From Elusimicrobiales bacterium (lineage in GTDB: Bacteria > Elusimicrobiota > Elusimicrobia > Elusimicrobiales > Elusimicrobiaceae): a stretch of DNA of 25,108 nucleotides. Each line of letters opens with the position of its first letter. The first letter of the stretch is position 1. A model generated the notes under the pieces. The model saw only the letters and a program-made list of their open reading frames with translations. It was not told the origin of the DNA and did no database searches. The stretch lies in assembly GCA_041651175.1 (NCBI GenBank), contig JBAZJT010000026.1, positions 1 through 25,108 of the forward strand. The letters run 5' to 3'. The translations under genes were made by a program, and so were the position numbers. Below, one piece after another: positions 15,206-24,100 of the stretch.

Positions 15206-16489
15206 CTATTGCGAGCCGGACCACTGCAGCGGACGCGCCCGCAAATGCCTGCAGGTGGGATACTGATAGTCGCAGCCCTCTTCCGGGGTTTTTGCCCCCA
15301 GCGACTTAAGCAGCGCAACAACACGTTCCGGCACGGACGTTTTGCCAAAAACCGAAGACAGCACCCCGGAACGTTTTACGGATTTTTCGTCTGTAACGCA
15401 GGCTTGCGCGTAGCACAGCGCGGTATTGCCGTGCCTGTCCCTGGCGTTGATATCCGCGCCTTTTGCCGCCATTTTCCGTATAAGGGTTTCTATTGCGCGG
15501 AAATCCGGCGTTCGCCCGGACAAACTCCCATGGCCCAGCGAGGCGGCAAACATGAGCGGGGTTTCGCCGCTTTTATCCCTGGCGTTTATATGAATTTCAT
15601 CGCTTTCCAGCAGCGTCATGGCCCCGTCCGCGCCGCCATCCAGCAGAGCCTCCATCAGCACGGTGCGGTTGAAATCGCTCTTGTTGCGGTAATTCACGGT
15701 CTCCGGACGCGACAGGAAGCGGACGGCATCCTGCATCACGGCTGTATTTCTGGCAGCCAGCGTCAGCGCCGTGCTGCCGTCATTGTTGCGCGCATTGATA
15801 TCCGCGCCCTTGGAAAGCAGCATCTCCGCCGTTTCCCTGAAAGGCTTCGCCCCCGCCTTCGGAATCACGCCGAAAAGCCCCTTGCCGCGTTTTAGCCGCG
15901 CGCTTTCCACCGCATACATCAGCGGCGTCATGCCGTAGCCGTCCCTGCTGTTGGCGGAGCGTTTTGTCAGCAACTCTTCCAGGACGTCCGGGGCGTAATA
16001 TTCCGCGGCGTAATGCGCGGCGGTTTTGCCGGTATAGGAATCCCGCATGGCGGCATTGGCGCCGGCGGACAGAAGGACGCGCGACATGGCGGCATCGCCT
16101 TTCACCGCCGCTATCATCAGGGAGGAAAGCTTGGCGTAAGTGCGCCCGCCGTTGTCCCACAAAACAGTGTCAGAGGAATTGATTTTCGCCCCGCTTGTTA
16201 TGGCCTGGGCCGCGGCTTGGCAGTCGCCGGCCAGCACGGCTTCCGCCAGCTTCTTGTCGCAGGCAGGGCAATGGCGCGGTTTGGGAGGCAGAGAAACCGA
16301 GCCCCGCCGGGATTTCAGCTTTCCGAACGAGGGGAGCTTTCTGCCCTTTTCGTATGCGTCGGAAGCCCTCACATCCGTTGCCGCGGTTTTTACGGTTTTT
16401 GCGGACTCTGTCCCGGCAGCCGGGAAAGCAACGGCTAATATCCAGCCGGCGGCAATTGGCATGACTCGGTAAACAAAACCCCAACTCAT
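15206..16489 (-). CDS. secreted ankyrin-repeat protein
   Basis: The 427-residue protein has an N-terminal hydrophobic signal (~10-26) and about eight ankyrin units between residues ~77 and 401. Clear examples are DGYGMTPLMYAVESARL, NNDGSTALTLAARNTA, DKSGETPLMFAASLGHG and DRHGNTALCYAQACV, with the GADINARD linkers between them. A CPAC motif (residues 74-77) precedes the first unit and further cysteines (406, 413) lie in the tail, so disulphides or a bound metal are possible. Ankyrin repeats are protein-binding surfaces; a periplasmic location is inferred from the signal. An alternative start at 16462 (MPIAAGWILAV) fits the nearby promoter better, because the first ATG lies only a few bases from the predicted transcription start. 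It is the first gene of the operon; a 94-bp gap separates it from the transglutaminase gene. Confidence 0.85.
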   Translation of the reverse strand: MSWGFVYRVMPIAAGWILAVAFPAAGTESAKTVKTAATDVRASDAYEKGRKLPSFGKLKSRRGSVSLPPKPRHCPACDKKLAEAVLAGDCQAAAQAITSGAKINSSDTVLWDNGGRTYAKLSSLMIAAVKGDAAMSRVLLSAGANAAMRDSYTGKTAAHYAAEYYAPDVLEELLTKRSANSRDGYGMTPLMYAVESARLKRGKGLFGVIPKAGAKPFRETAEMLLSKGADINARNNDGSTALTLAARNTAVMQDAVRFLSRPETVNYRNKSDFNRTVLMEALLDGGADGAMTLLESDEIHINARDKSGETPLMFAASLGHGSLSGRTPDFRAIETLIRKMAAKGADINARDRHGNTALCYAQACVTDEKSVKRSGVLSSVFGKTSVPERVVALLKSLGAKTPEEGCDYQYPTCRHLRARPLQWSGSQ

Positions 16490-16498
16490 AGCGGCTAC

Positions 16499-16526
16499 AG
16501 TATAGCACTTATTGAACCGGACACAA
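16499..16526 (-). promoter_or_regulatory. candidate promoter of the ankyrin/transglutaminase operon
   Basis: On the minus strand, TATACT (16504-16499, 5 of 6 matches to the -10 consensus) is preceded by TTGTGT (16526-16521, 4 of 6) with a 16-base spacer. Transcription would start near 16492, almost at the first ATG of the ankyrin gene. Confidence 0.4.
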
Positions 16527-16569
16527 CCCCGGATTCACAACATTTTCAAAATCGCGTCCTGAAATTTGC

Positions 16570-16575
16570 TATACT
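16570..16575 (+). promoter_or_regulatory. -10 box of the tRNA-Glu gene
   Basis: TATACT lies 27 bases before the tRNA start, the right place for a tRNA promoter. The -35 region is poor: TTCAAA at 16545-16550, with a 19-base spacer, is the best I see. Confidence 0.4.
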
Positions 16576-16601
16576 GAAGCATCGTGCAATTCTAGGCTTT
16601 T

Positions 16602-16678
16602 GGCCCGTTCGTCTAGCGGCCTAGGACGCTGCCCTCTCAAGGCAGAGACCACGGGTTCGAATCCCGTACGGGCCGCCA
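16602..16678 (+). tRNA. tRNA-Glu (anticodon CTC)
   Basis: A full cloverleaf can be drawn. The acceptor GGCCCGT pairs with ACGGGCC, the D stem GTCT with GGAC, and the anticodon stem CTGCC with GGCAG around the loop CTCTCAA (anticodon CTC, reading GAG). The T stem ACGGG/CCCGT closes the loop TTCGAAT. The discriminator is G and CCA is encoded (16676-16678). The 3' half is overlapped in antisense by the C-terminus of a recombinase remnant, as expected for an integration target. Confidence 0.96.
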
Positions 16679-17082
16679 GATTTTTCCATAGATATAACCG
16701 CGAACCGTGAGCCGGGTATCTCTGCCCTCACCGGCATGCAATATTCTATCGTCCCGCCGTCCCTATCTTTATCCACCTCAATTCGTTTTATCCACTGGCG
16801 CAGGAACGCTTTTGATTCCGTCAGGCTGCTGGTTTGCGGGAATTCCTGCACCTCTTTGGTGTAACCCGCTATGTCGGTGTCAGAAACCGTCCAAATATCG
16901 CGTTCTTGGCGTTCTTTGAGCGCCCTTAAGGATTCCTCCAGTCCTGCTATCTGTGCGCGCAGGTCTTTGATTCTGGGCGCAAGGTCGCCTAATTCCAAGT
17001 GGCCTGTCTCCAGCGTATTATGAGCCTGTTGCGAAACGGCTGAACATTCCCCCGAATATTGATTCCCCTGCCGCCCGCGCAT
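16621..17082 (-). pseudogene. 5'-truncated serine recombinase/integrase remnant at tRNA-Glu
   Basis: The convincing part of this 153-residue frame (about residue 15 onward) resembles the C-terminal end of large serine recombinases. It has a coiled-coil-like helix (ELGDLAPRIKDLRAQIAGLE, ~32-51), a SKAFLRQWIKRIEVDKDRD strand/helix and a final TIEYCMPV strand. The catalytic N-terminal domain with its serine and the zinc-ribbon Cys pairs are absent. Upstream the frame runs into unrelated sequence and the hairpin element. The last ~19 codons (GPYGIRTRGLCLERAAS) are antisense tRNA sequence, so the gene reads into the tRNA. That is the layout left by an integrative element whose integrase sits next to its attachment site. 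The assignment rests on pattern memory of the family, not on an alignment. Confidence 0.55.
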
Positions 17083-17190
17083 AAAATATAATATCCCCGT
17101 CGCCGCCTCGTCGGCGAAAGAACAAAACCCTGCAAATACACCGGGGGAACCAAAGGACCTTCATAAATTACGATTTGAACACCATCGTAA

Positions 17191-17353
17191 ACCCGGAAAT
17201 TGCAGTTGGTTGCGAGAACCGAGGCGGCAGCTGGCGCGGACAGTCCGACGCAGAATTTGACGAGCATACCCGCAGGGTATGTAAGGAAAATTATGCACAG
17301 GAATGTCCCGCCAGCCACCGCCGAATTCCGCAATCCAACTGCAATTTCCGGGT
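17191..17353. repeat. long-hairpin (MITE/REP-like) element, copy 2
   Basis: A 163-bp near-complete imperfect palindrome homologous to 935-1102 and in the same orientation. The outer arms (17191-17214 and 17329-17353) pair over 24 bases with one bulged T at exactly the position seen in copy 1. The apex is a perfect 7-bp hairpin CATACCC-GCA-GGGTATG (17265-17281) at the exact midpoint. The interior has partial pairing (GGCGGCAGCTGGCGCGGA against TCCCGCCAGCCACCGCC). A separate small hairpin, TTACGAT/ATCGTAA (17168-17190), abuts its left end. It lies between the recombinase remnant and the small ORF. Confidence 0.85.
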
Positions 17354-17400
17354 AAAGCGGGACCATGCGCTGCGCGTCGTAGATGAAATGATAGGCGGCG

Positions 17401-17598
17401 GTGTATAAGGTGAGCGTGGCGGAAATGATGGCAAAAGCCGAGGCTGTGGCGCAGGGCGCGGAGCTTGGCGAGGCGGAGAGCGAATTGGACGCGGTCGCCC
17501 GCGATTTCCAGCGGCTAAGCCCCGCCGAGAAAGAGCAGCTCAAGACGTTCCTCAAGTATCTGCTGGAAAGGGACAAGTCAAAACGAGGCCTAAAATAG
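17401..17598 (+). CDS. small charged helical protein, unidentified
   Basis: The frame encodes up to 65 residues, mostly predicted helix rich in Glu, Lys, Ala and Leu (AELGEAESELDAVARDFQ, LSPAEKEQLKTFLKYLLERD) with a basic end. An in-frame TAG at 17392 means translation must start at GTG 17401 or at ATG 17425/17428; GGCGGA sits just before the ATG pair. There is no signal peptide and no family I recognise. It sits between hairpin element 2 and a gene-free stretch, next to the recombinase remnant. It could be a leftover small gene of the integrated element. The base composition is like a real GC-rich gene, but the length leaves doubt. Confidence 0.45.
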   Translation: MYKVSVAEMMAKAEAVAQGAELGEAESELDAVARDFQRLSPAEKEQLKTFLKYLLERDKSKRGLK

Positions 17599-18036
17599 GG
17601 ATTATGTGTTGGTTTTGCCGGAAAAGACGTTCAGGACAGATGCCGCATCCGGGCGGCATCGGAAAATCCAGCGTGACCTTGCCAGCCGTTATGTCATGCT
17701 CGCATCGGCGTGTGATCCATGCTGGTCTGCAAGCCAGCATCACCTAAAAACGCGGCTACAGCGGCAAAAGTCCGAAACAGCATATTTAGGTTAGGTGTTC
17801 GGTCGGTTAGCGGAAATTCTTCCAAGCCGGGACCGTGCTGGCGGAAACCGGCCCGGCGCATCTGCCGTGTTTAACTGGTGCAAGCCTTGCCGACTTATTC
17901 CACGCGGATGATTTAGTGTGCAACCACATAACTACCGCCCATACATGGGCGGGTGTTTTCGCTTTGGCACCGACGACAGATCCGAACTAATAACATTGAC
18001 GTGTCCGAATAATGGGTGGAGATAATGGTGTGCGCG
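17599..18036. other. gene-free stretch
   Basis: Short open frames on both strands (for example 17606-17794 plus and 17552-17743 minus) have no start signal and no recognisable composition. The stretch contains a non-terminator hairpin ATGCTGG/CCAGCAT (17719-17740) and the terminator-like hairpin at 17935-17952. It is otherwise unexplained and probably degraded mobile DNA, given its neighbours. Confidence 0.5.
17935..17959 (+). terminator. terminator-like hairpin
   Basis: CCGCCCA-TACA-TGGGCGG (a 7-bp stem extendable to 8) is followed by GTGTTTTCGCTTT on the plus strand. It would end transcription coming from the small ORF and shield the promoter at 18037. The T-tract is interrupted, so strength is uncertain. 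Confidence 0.4.
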
Positions 18037-18065
18037 TTGACTCTCCTCCATATTTTCGGTATCAT
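18037..18065 (+). promoter_or_regulatory. sigma-70-type promoter of the giant fibronectin-III gene
   Basis: TTGACT (18037-18042, 5 of 6) is separated by exactly 17 bases from TATCAT (18060-18065, 5 of 6). Transcription would begin near 18072, giving a leader of about 55-85 bases that contains the palindrome GATTGCAATC. Confidence 0.68.
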
Positions 18066-18126
18066 ACTATTAAGTTAGGTCATCTCTATTGCGGTGATCG
18101 ATTGCAATCAGCTTGTCTTTGGGGGA

Positions 18127-21100
18127 ATGAATACAGGAATGATGAGTTGTTGCGCTATGCGATCCCGGCTGAACTGCGTTTCCAGCAAAAGCGTCAGACG
18201 CTGGTTTTTTTCTGCGTGCAAATGCGCGGCGGCAGTGATTTTGCCGGCATTTTTCCTTTCCGATGTTAACGCTGCGTCAATAAGATGGATTGGCGGAAGC
18301 GGCTCGTGGTCGGTTGCATCAAACTGGAGCGGCGGAGTTGTGCCGACTGCGACTGACGATGTGACCATAGATTCCGCAGTAACCGTAACAGCCAGTGGCG
18401 CGCCTATTGCTTTCCAAACTTTGACGCTTGGCGGAACCAGCACCCCAAAATTGGCGCTTTCAACAGGCACTTTAAGCATCGGCGCAATTACAATCAATAA
18501 CAATGCGGTTTTGGAACAGAACAGCAATCCCCAGTTGGTTTTCTCGGACCTGACCATAAATTCCGGCGGCAAGTTGACGCATACTGCAAATATCAGTGCG
18601 AAACAGTATTTTATCAATATTAGGACTACAGGTGATTTTACCTTACAGTCCGGCGCCACGGTATACATGGACGGGTTGGGGTACACTGGTGTTGTCGGCG
18701 GTGCGGGTAATGGTCCGGGCGGAGGCGCAGCCGCTTCTAACAGTCAAGGCGGAGGTGGCGGACACGGGGGTAGTGGTGGTGACAGTGATTGGTTGGAATT
18801 AGGTGCGGGCGGAAGCAGTAACGATAGCTTATTATTCCCTGTGGATTTGGGAAGTGGTGGCGGTGGCGGCGTTAATTCAAACATTGGCGGCAGTGGGGGT
18901 GGATTGCTGATAGCCAATATCGGGGGTGTGGCGCACATAGACGGGTTAATCAGTGCGAACGGTACAGATGGCAGTAGTAGAAATGTTACAGCCGGTGGCG
19001 GGGGGGCTGGCGGGGCTATCAGCATCAGTGCAGATTCTATTTACGGCAACGGTGTGTTGCAGGCGAATGGCGGTAATAAAGGCGTTGTGGGTGCGGGGGG
19101 CGGCGGAGGCGGCGGAAGAATTGCGGTGGGCGGGCTATCGTGTCCTAAAAGCATTGATGTTTCCGTTTTTGGGGGGACCGGATACCATAACGGCCAACCG
19201 GGGACCGTGTATGACAAAAATTTTTATCCTCCGGCTTTTGGCGCCATGGCCAGCACCGGAAGCCTGATGTGGAATTGGACCGATGCTGGCGCGTCAAATT
19301 ATCGTGTTATTTCGTCCACCGGCGGGAACCTGTCGCCTTTGCTTGGCGGCGATGTGTTATCTTTTTCCGAGGGCGGGCTGGCGGCAAATACGGCTTATAC
19401 GCGCAAACTGACCGCGTACAACTGCATCTCCTCCACCACGACCGACGCAACTTCGCGTTCCACGCTTGCGCAGACGGTGACATTCCCGGCACAGCCGGTT
19501 CTGGAATCTTTCAGCGGGTTTATCAAGGCCTCCTGGAACGCTTTGCCAGCTTCGCCGCAGACGGCGACGGCGGAGGGGTATGTGCTGGAGGCGTCTTCCA
19601 CCAATTTCGGCGCGCTGGCCCCGGGCGGGGTGGTTTATTCGTCGGCCACCGGCAGCATAGGCGTCAATGTCCTTAAGGTTTCCGGCCTGGACTCGCTGAC
19701 TACCTATTACCTTCGCGTGGGTTCGCTAAACTGGGACGGGGTTGCCAATTACGCGTTAATGGGTTCCACCGTGACGCCGAATTTCATACAGCCCGGGCTT
19801 GCCAATCCGGTGTATACCGCTATAACCGAAACGGCGGTTTCCGCCCAGTGGACCGCGAACGGAAACCCCGCAGGCACTTTGTATTCGTATGAAGCCTCTA
19901 TGGAACCGTCGTTTTTTACCATATTCTCGTCGGCGACTTACAACACATACGGGACAATAGACGGCCTTTCGCCCAATACCCTATATTATCTGCATGTTAA
20001 TGTCAGCGTGGAAGGCTCCTCCGGGCCGTACACGGCTCTCGGCTCGGCCATGACGCTTTCGGTGAGGCCGTCCGGCGCGTTCGTCTCCGGCATTACCGCC
20101 AATGCCGTTACGGCAAGCTGGACGGAACTGCCTGTAAGTCCCAGTTCCGCGTCGGCAAGCGGTTTTGTGGTGGAAGCGTCCACTACCGGTTTCGGCGCGC
20201 TGTCTCCGGGCGGGGTTACCTTATCGGGGGCGGTTGCGGCCCCGTCCGCGGCATCGGCCTCGGTGGGCGATTTGCTTGCCAACACCACATACTACATACG
20301 CGCCGGTTCCATCAACAGCGCCGGCGCGACGAATTATGTTCTGCTTGGCGCGGTTCAGACCTCGCGCAACGGCCCGCCCGGTGATCCGCATGTGAACGGC
20401 GTATCAGCCGGCGGCGTGTCGGCCGAATGGACCGATATCAATGCGGATGCTTATGAGTTGCGCGCCTCAAGCGCCGGCTTTGCGGCGGGAACCGCGGTGG
20501 CGAGCACATTTACGGCTGTCGCGCACAGCACGCAATTGCTGCTCTCCAATCTGCTGCCCAATACTTCGTATACATTCCAGGTTGGCGCGGTATTCGACGG
20601 GGCTACTTATTACGCGCTTGCCGGCTCTGCCATCACGTTCGCCAATACACCGGCAGGCGCATGGGGCGTTCCGCTGTCCACTTCCGCCATCTCCGCCGGA
20701 TGGGAGCCGAATTCCAACCCGGCGGGAACGCGGTATGCGCTTTCATATTCCACGGCGCCAGATTTCTCGGGGCAGTTGCATGCCATGCCGGTGACGGACA
20801 GCACCCATACCATTATAAGCCCGCTTGTCTACAACACCACGTATTATTTCCGGGTGCTGGCATATAATCAGCTGGACTTGCCGTCCACCGGATATGCCTT
20901 CGCTTCAGCTTATACTCTGGATATGCCGCCGCCAGCGCCGCCTGTCATATCATCGGTCATAACCGGCAAAGGCGGTGCGGTCGGGGTGAGCTGGCAGGCT
21001 CCGCCGGAGGCGATAGAACATTACAGGATTTTCCGCGCGACCTGGGCGTTTACCGCGCCTTCCGGCGCGCAATTGCTGAACGGCAATATATCGACGTTGA

Positions 21101-24100
21101 GCCATATGGATACGCCTCCTGCCGATGGCGGGTATTATTATGCGCTCACCGCGGTGAGCATATACGGCAAGGAAAGCGCTCTTTCCGCTCCGGCGGGCGG
21201 CATTTCGGACCGCACCCCGCCTGCCGCCCCGGACGGGCTTGGCGCCATCGCCAGCATATTCGGCAAAGAGGTGTATCTGGACTGGACGGCCTCTTCCGGC
21301 GCAGCATCTTATAACATCTACCGGGCCACTTACGAAGCGTCCGGTATAGAGCTCCTCGCCCCGCTGATAAGCGGAACCACGGTTTTATCGCTTACCGACA
21401 GACCGGCGGACGACGCGGTCTACAGGTATTTTGTTACCGCGCTGGACGTGCCCGGCAACGAAAGCGTCTCATTTTCTTCCGCGGCGGTTACATACGACAT
21501 TCATCCGCCGCTGATAACGGTCGCAGGCATAGCCGCCAACGCGCATTATAACCATGATGTCCATCCGTCGTTTGCGGTGTCCGATTTCAGCTCTTATTCG
21601 GCGACGGCCGCTCTTAACGGCGTTCCATGGGTGGCCGGCTCCACCGTAAGCGCGCCGGGTGCGTATGCCTTCGCCGTTTCCGCGGCGGATTATTTCGGCA
21701 GCACCTCGTCGGTATCCGTCGCGTTTACTGTGGATAAGTCGTCGCCTGCCATATCCATAACATACCCGCCGGACGGCGCCATTATCAACGGCAATGTTAC
21801 GGTGGTTTATTCCTCCACGGACGATTTCACCGCAGCCGACAGGCTTGTTGTACGCGATTCACAGGGCAGGCTGCCGCCGTTTGTGTATTCAGCCGAGGGC
21901 GTGCATATTGCCAGCTTTACCTGCACGGACCTGGCCGGCAACAGCGCGACGGCGCAGGCGGTTTTCACTATAGACAAAACTTCGCCTACCGCGGTGTCGG
22001 ACCTTGCAATCGCCCAGATAACTCCCGGCGGGATGGTATTGCAGTGGACCGCTCCGTCCGACGCTGTAAGCGGAACTGCCGGTTATATTCTGGCAACCGC
22101 CACATATGCGCTGACAGCCGCCAATTTCTCCTCCGCGCAGGTCATAGCGGGCCTGCCGGCTCCGCTTCAGGCAGGCGCCACGGAAACGTTCACGGTGCAG
22201 TTTTCAACCGCGCAGACGCGTTTTTTCGCGCTGGAAACCAGGGATGCCGCCGGGAATGTATCTGCTGTGTCCAACCTTGCTTTCATCGATATGGACGGGC
22301 CGGTCTTTTCCGCGTTGACGCCGTCCGCTTCGGTCAGGATTTCCAGGCCGACGGTCGTTTCCGTGCAGGCGGCGGATATATCCGGCGTGTCCGGCGTGGA
22401 TTTCATCCTGGACGGCGTGCTGGTTTCCAGCAGTTCCGCCGCGCCGTATTCTTTTTTCTGGAACACGCTTGCCTATGCCGACGGGGAGCATCGGCTTGTT
22501 ATACGTTCCACCGACACTATCGGCAATGCGGGCCAGATGCAGGCGCTTTACGACCTGCGCTATGCGCCGCCGGCGACCCCGGTGGTAACATATCCTTCCA
22601 ATAATTTCGGCACCACCAGCCCGTATATAGTGGTAACAGGCGCCGCGGAGCCCGGCATCACGGTGGAGGCGCGGATCGACGGTTTCGCCGCCGGCACGGC
22701 CGTTGCGGCAGCTGACGGGTCGTTCCAGTTGCCGGTTACGCTGCCCGACGAAGGCACGCATTCGCTGGCGGTTGCCGCCGGGGATTCGGCGGGGACAAGC
22801 GCGCCCAGTTCAGCGCTTACGGTTTATTACAACATCAGCGCGCCGCCCAATCCGGCTGCGCTGACGGCGGCTTCGCTTCCCGGAGGGCATGTAGGCCTCT
22901 CCTGGTCCGCAGGCGACGGCAAGGCCGCGTCCTATTACAATGTATACCGCAGCACTTTCGCGGCGGCGTTTTCCCCATCCGCTGTTCCGTCGCTTGCGTA
23001 TCTTGTGGCGGGCCGCGTCGCGGCGGCGGCTTACAACGACTTGCCGCCGTCGGACGGGGTTTACTACTACGGCGTAACCGCCGCGGATTTGAGCGGCAAC
23101 GAAAGCGGCTCCGGCGACCCTGCGGCCGCCCTGTCGGACCGGGTTGTCCCGTCAGCCGCGGTGGCCGTCGGCGCCGTTCCTCCGCTGGGGCCGGGCAGCT
23201 ATGCCGTTACGCTGACGCTTTCAAAGGCGCTGGCGTCCGCCCCGATACTGCTTTTCGCGCCCGCGGGGCAGGGGGTGGCGCCGGTGGATCTTTCCGCCTC
23301 CAGCCCGACTGTCTGGACCGGCACCGTTACCGTGACAGGCGCCATGCCTTCCGGCGTCGCGGGCTTCAGTTTCCAGGGAACGGACCTCGTGGGCAATACC
23401 GGCCATGCCATAACCTCCGGTTCCGCGCTGGAGATAGACACGCAGGGCCCCGGCGCGGGCATTGCGATATCCCCGGTTTCGCCGGTCAGGGCGGGAACGG
23501 TAACGGTCAACGTGACGCTTACCGAGACTGCGGTTTCCACGCCTTCCCTGTTCTGCGTATTGCCGTCTTCCGCATCCCTGCCGGTAATCCTGGCCGGCGG
23601 CGGCAGGAACTGGCAGGGGCAAATATCCGTCCCGTCCGGCGAGAACGGGACGGCGTATTTCGTCTATTCCGCAACGGATACCCTCGGTAATATCGCGTCC
23701 GCCGTTTCCTCCGGCGCAACCTTTATTGTAGACACTACCCCTCCCGGCGCGCCGCTGTTTGCCCGGGCCGTATCGCAGAAAAACGGCGCGGTTCAGCTTT
23801 CATGGAGCGCGCCGCTGGGCGAGGCTCCGCTGCATTACTCGGTATACCGCGGCAGTATCCCGGTTGCCGTTGAGTTGCAGCCAAAGCCGGACGGCAGCGG
23901 CGCGTATTCCGAAACCCTGCCCGATGGCGACTATGTCTACTATGCCAGCGCAGTGGACGCCGCCGGAAACGAAGGCCAGCAGTCCCAGCCGGCGCATGCC
24001 ATGGCGAAGGCGTCGCTGCCCGGTGCGCCGGAAGATATATCAATAGGTTTCAACGAATACGGGCGCATAGAACTCGGCTGGCAGGAGGCTTATGACCCCG

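Noticed and set aside
13018..15348. Extended start for the active transglutaminase gene (79 extra codons)
   Set aside because: The extension is Arg/Pro-rich and lacks a ribosome site. The signal peptide and GGAGG support the start at 15111.
16989..17576. 195-codon minus-strand open frame across hairpin element 2
   Set aside because: It reads straight through the palindrome and opposite the small ORF. Its composition looks like translated repeat DNA and no domain is recognisable.
17719..17740. Hairpin ATGCTGG/CCAGCAT as a terminator
   Set aside because: No T-tract follows on either strand and no gene ends nearby in a suitable position.
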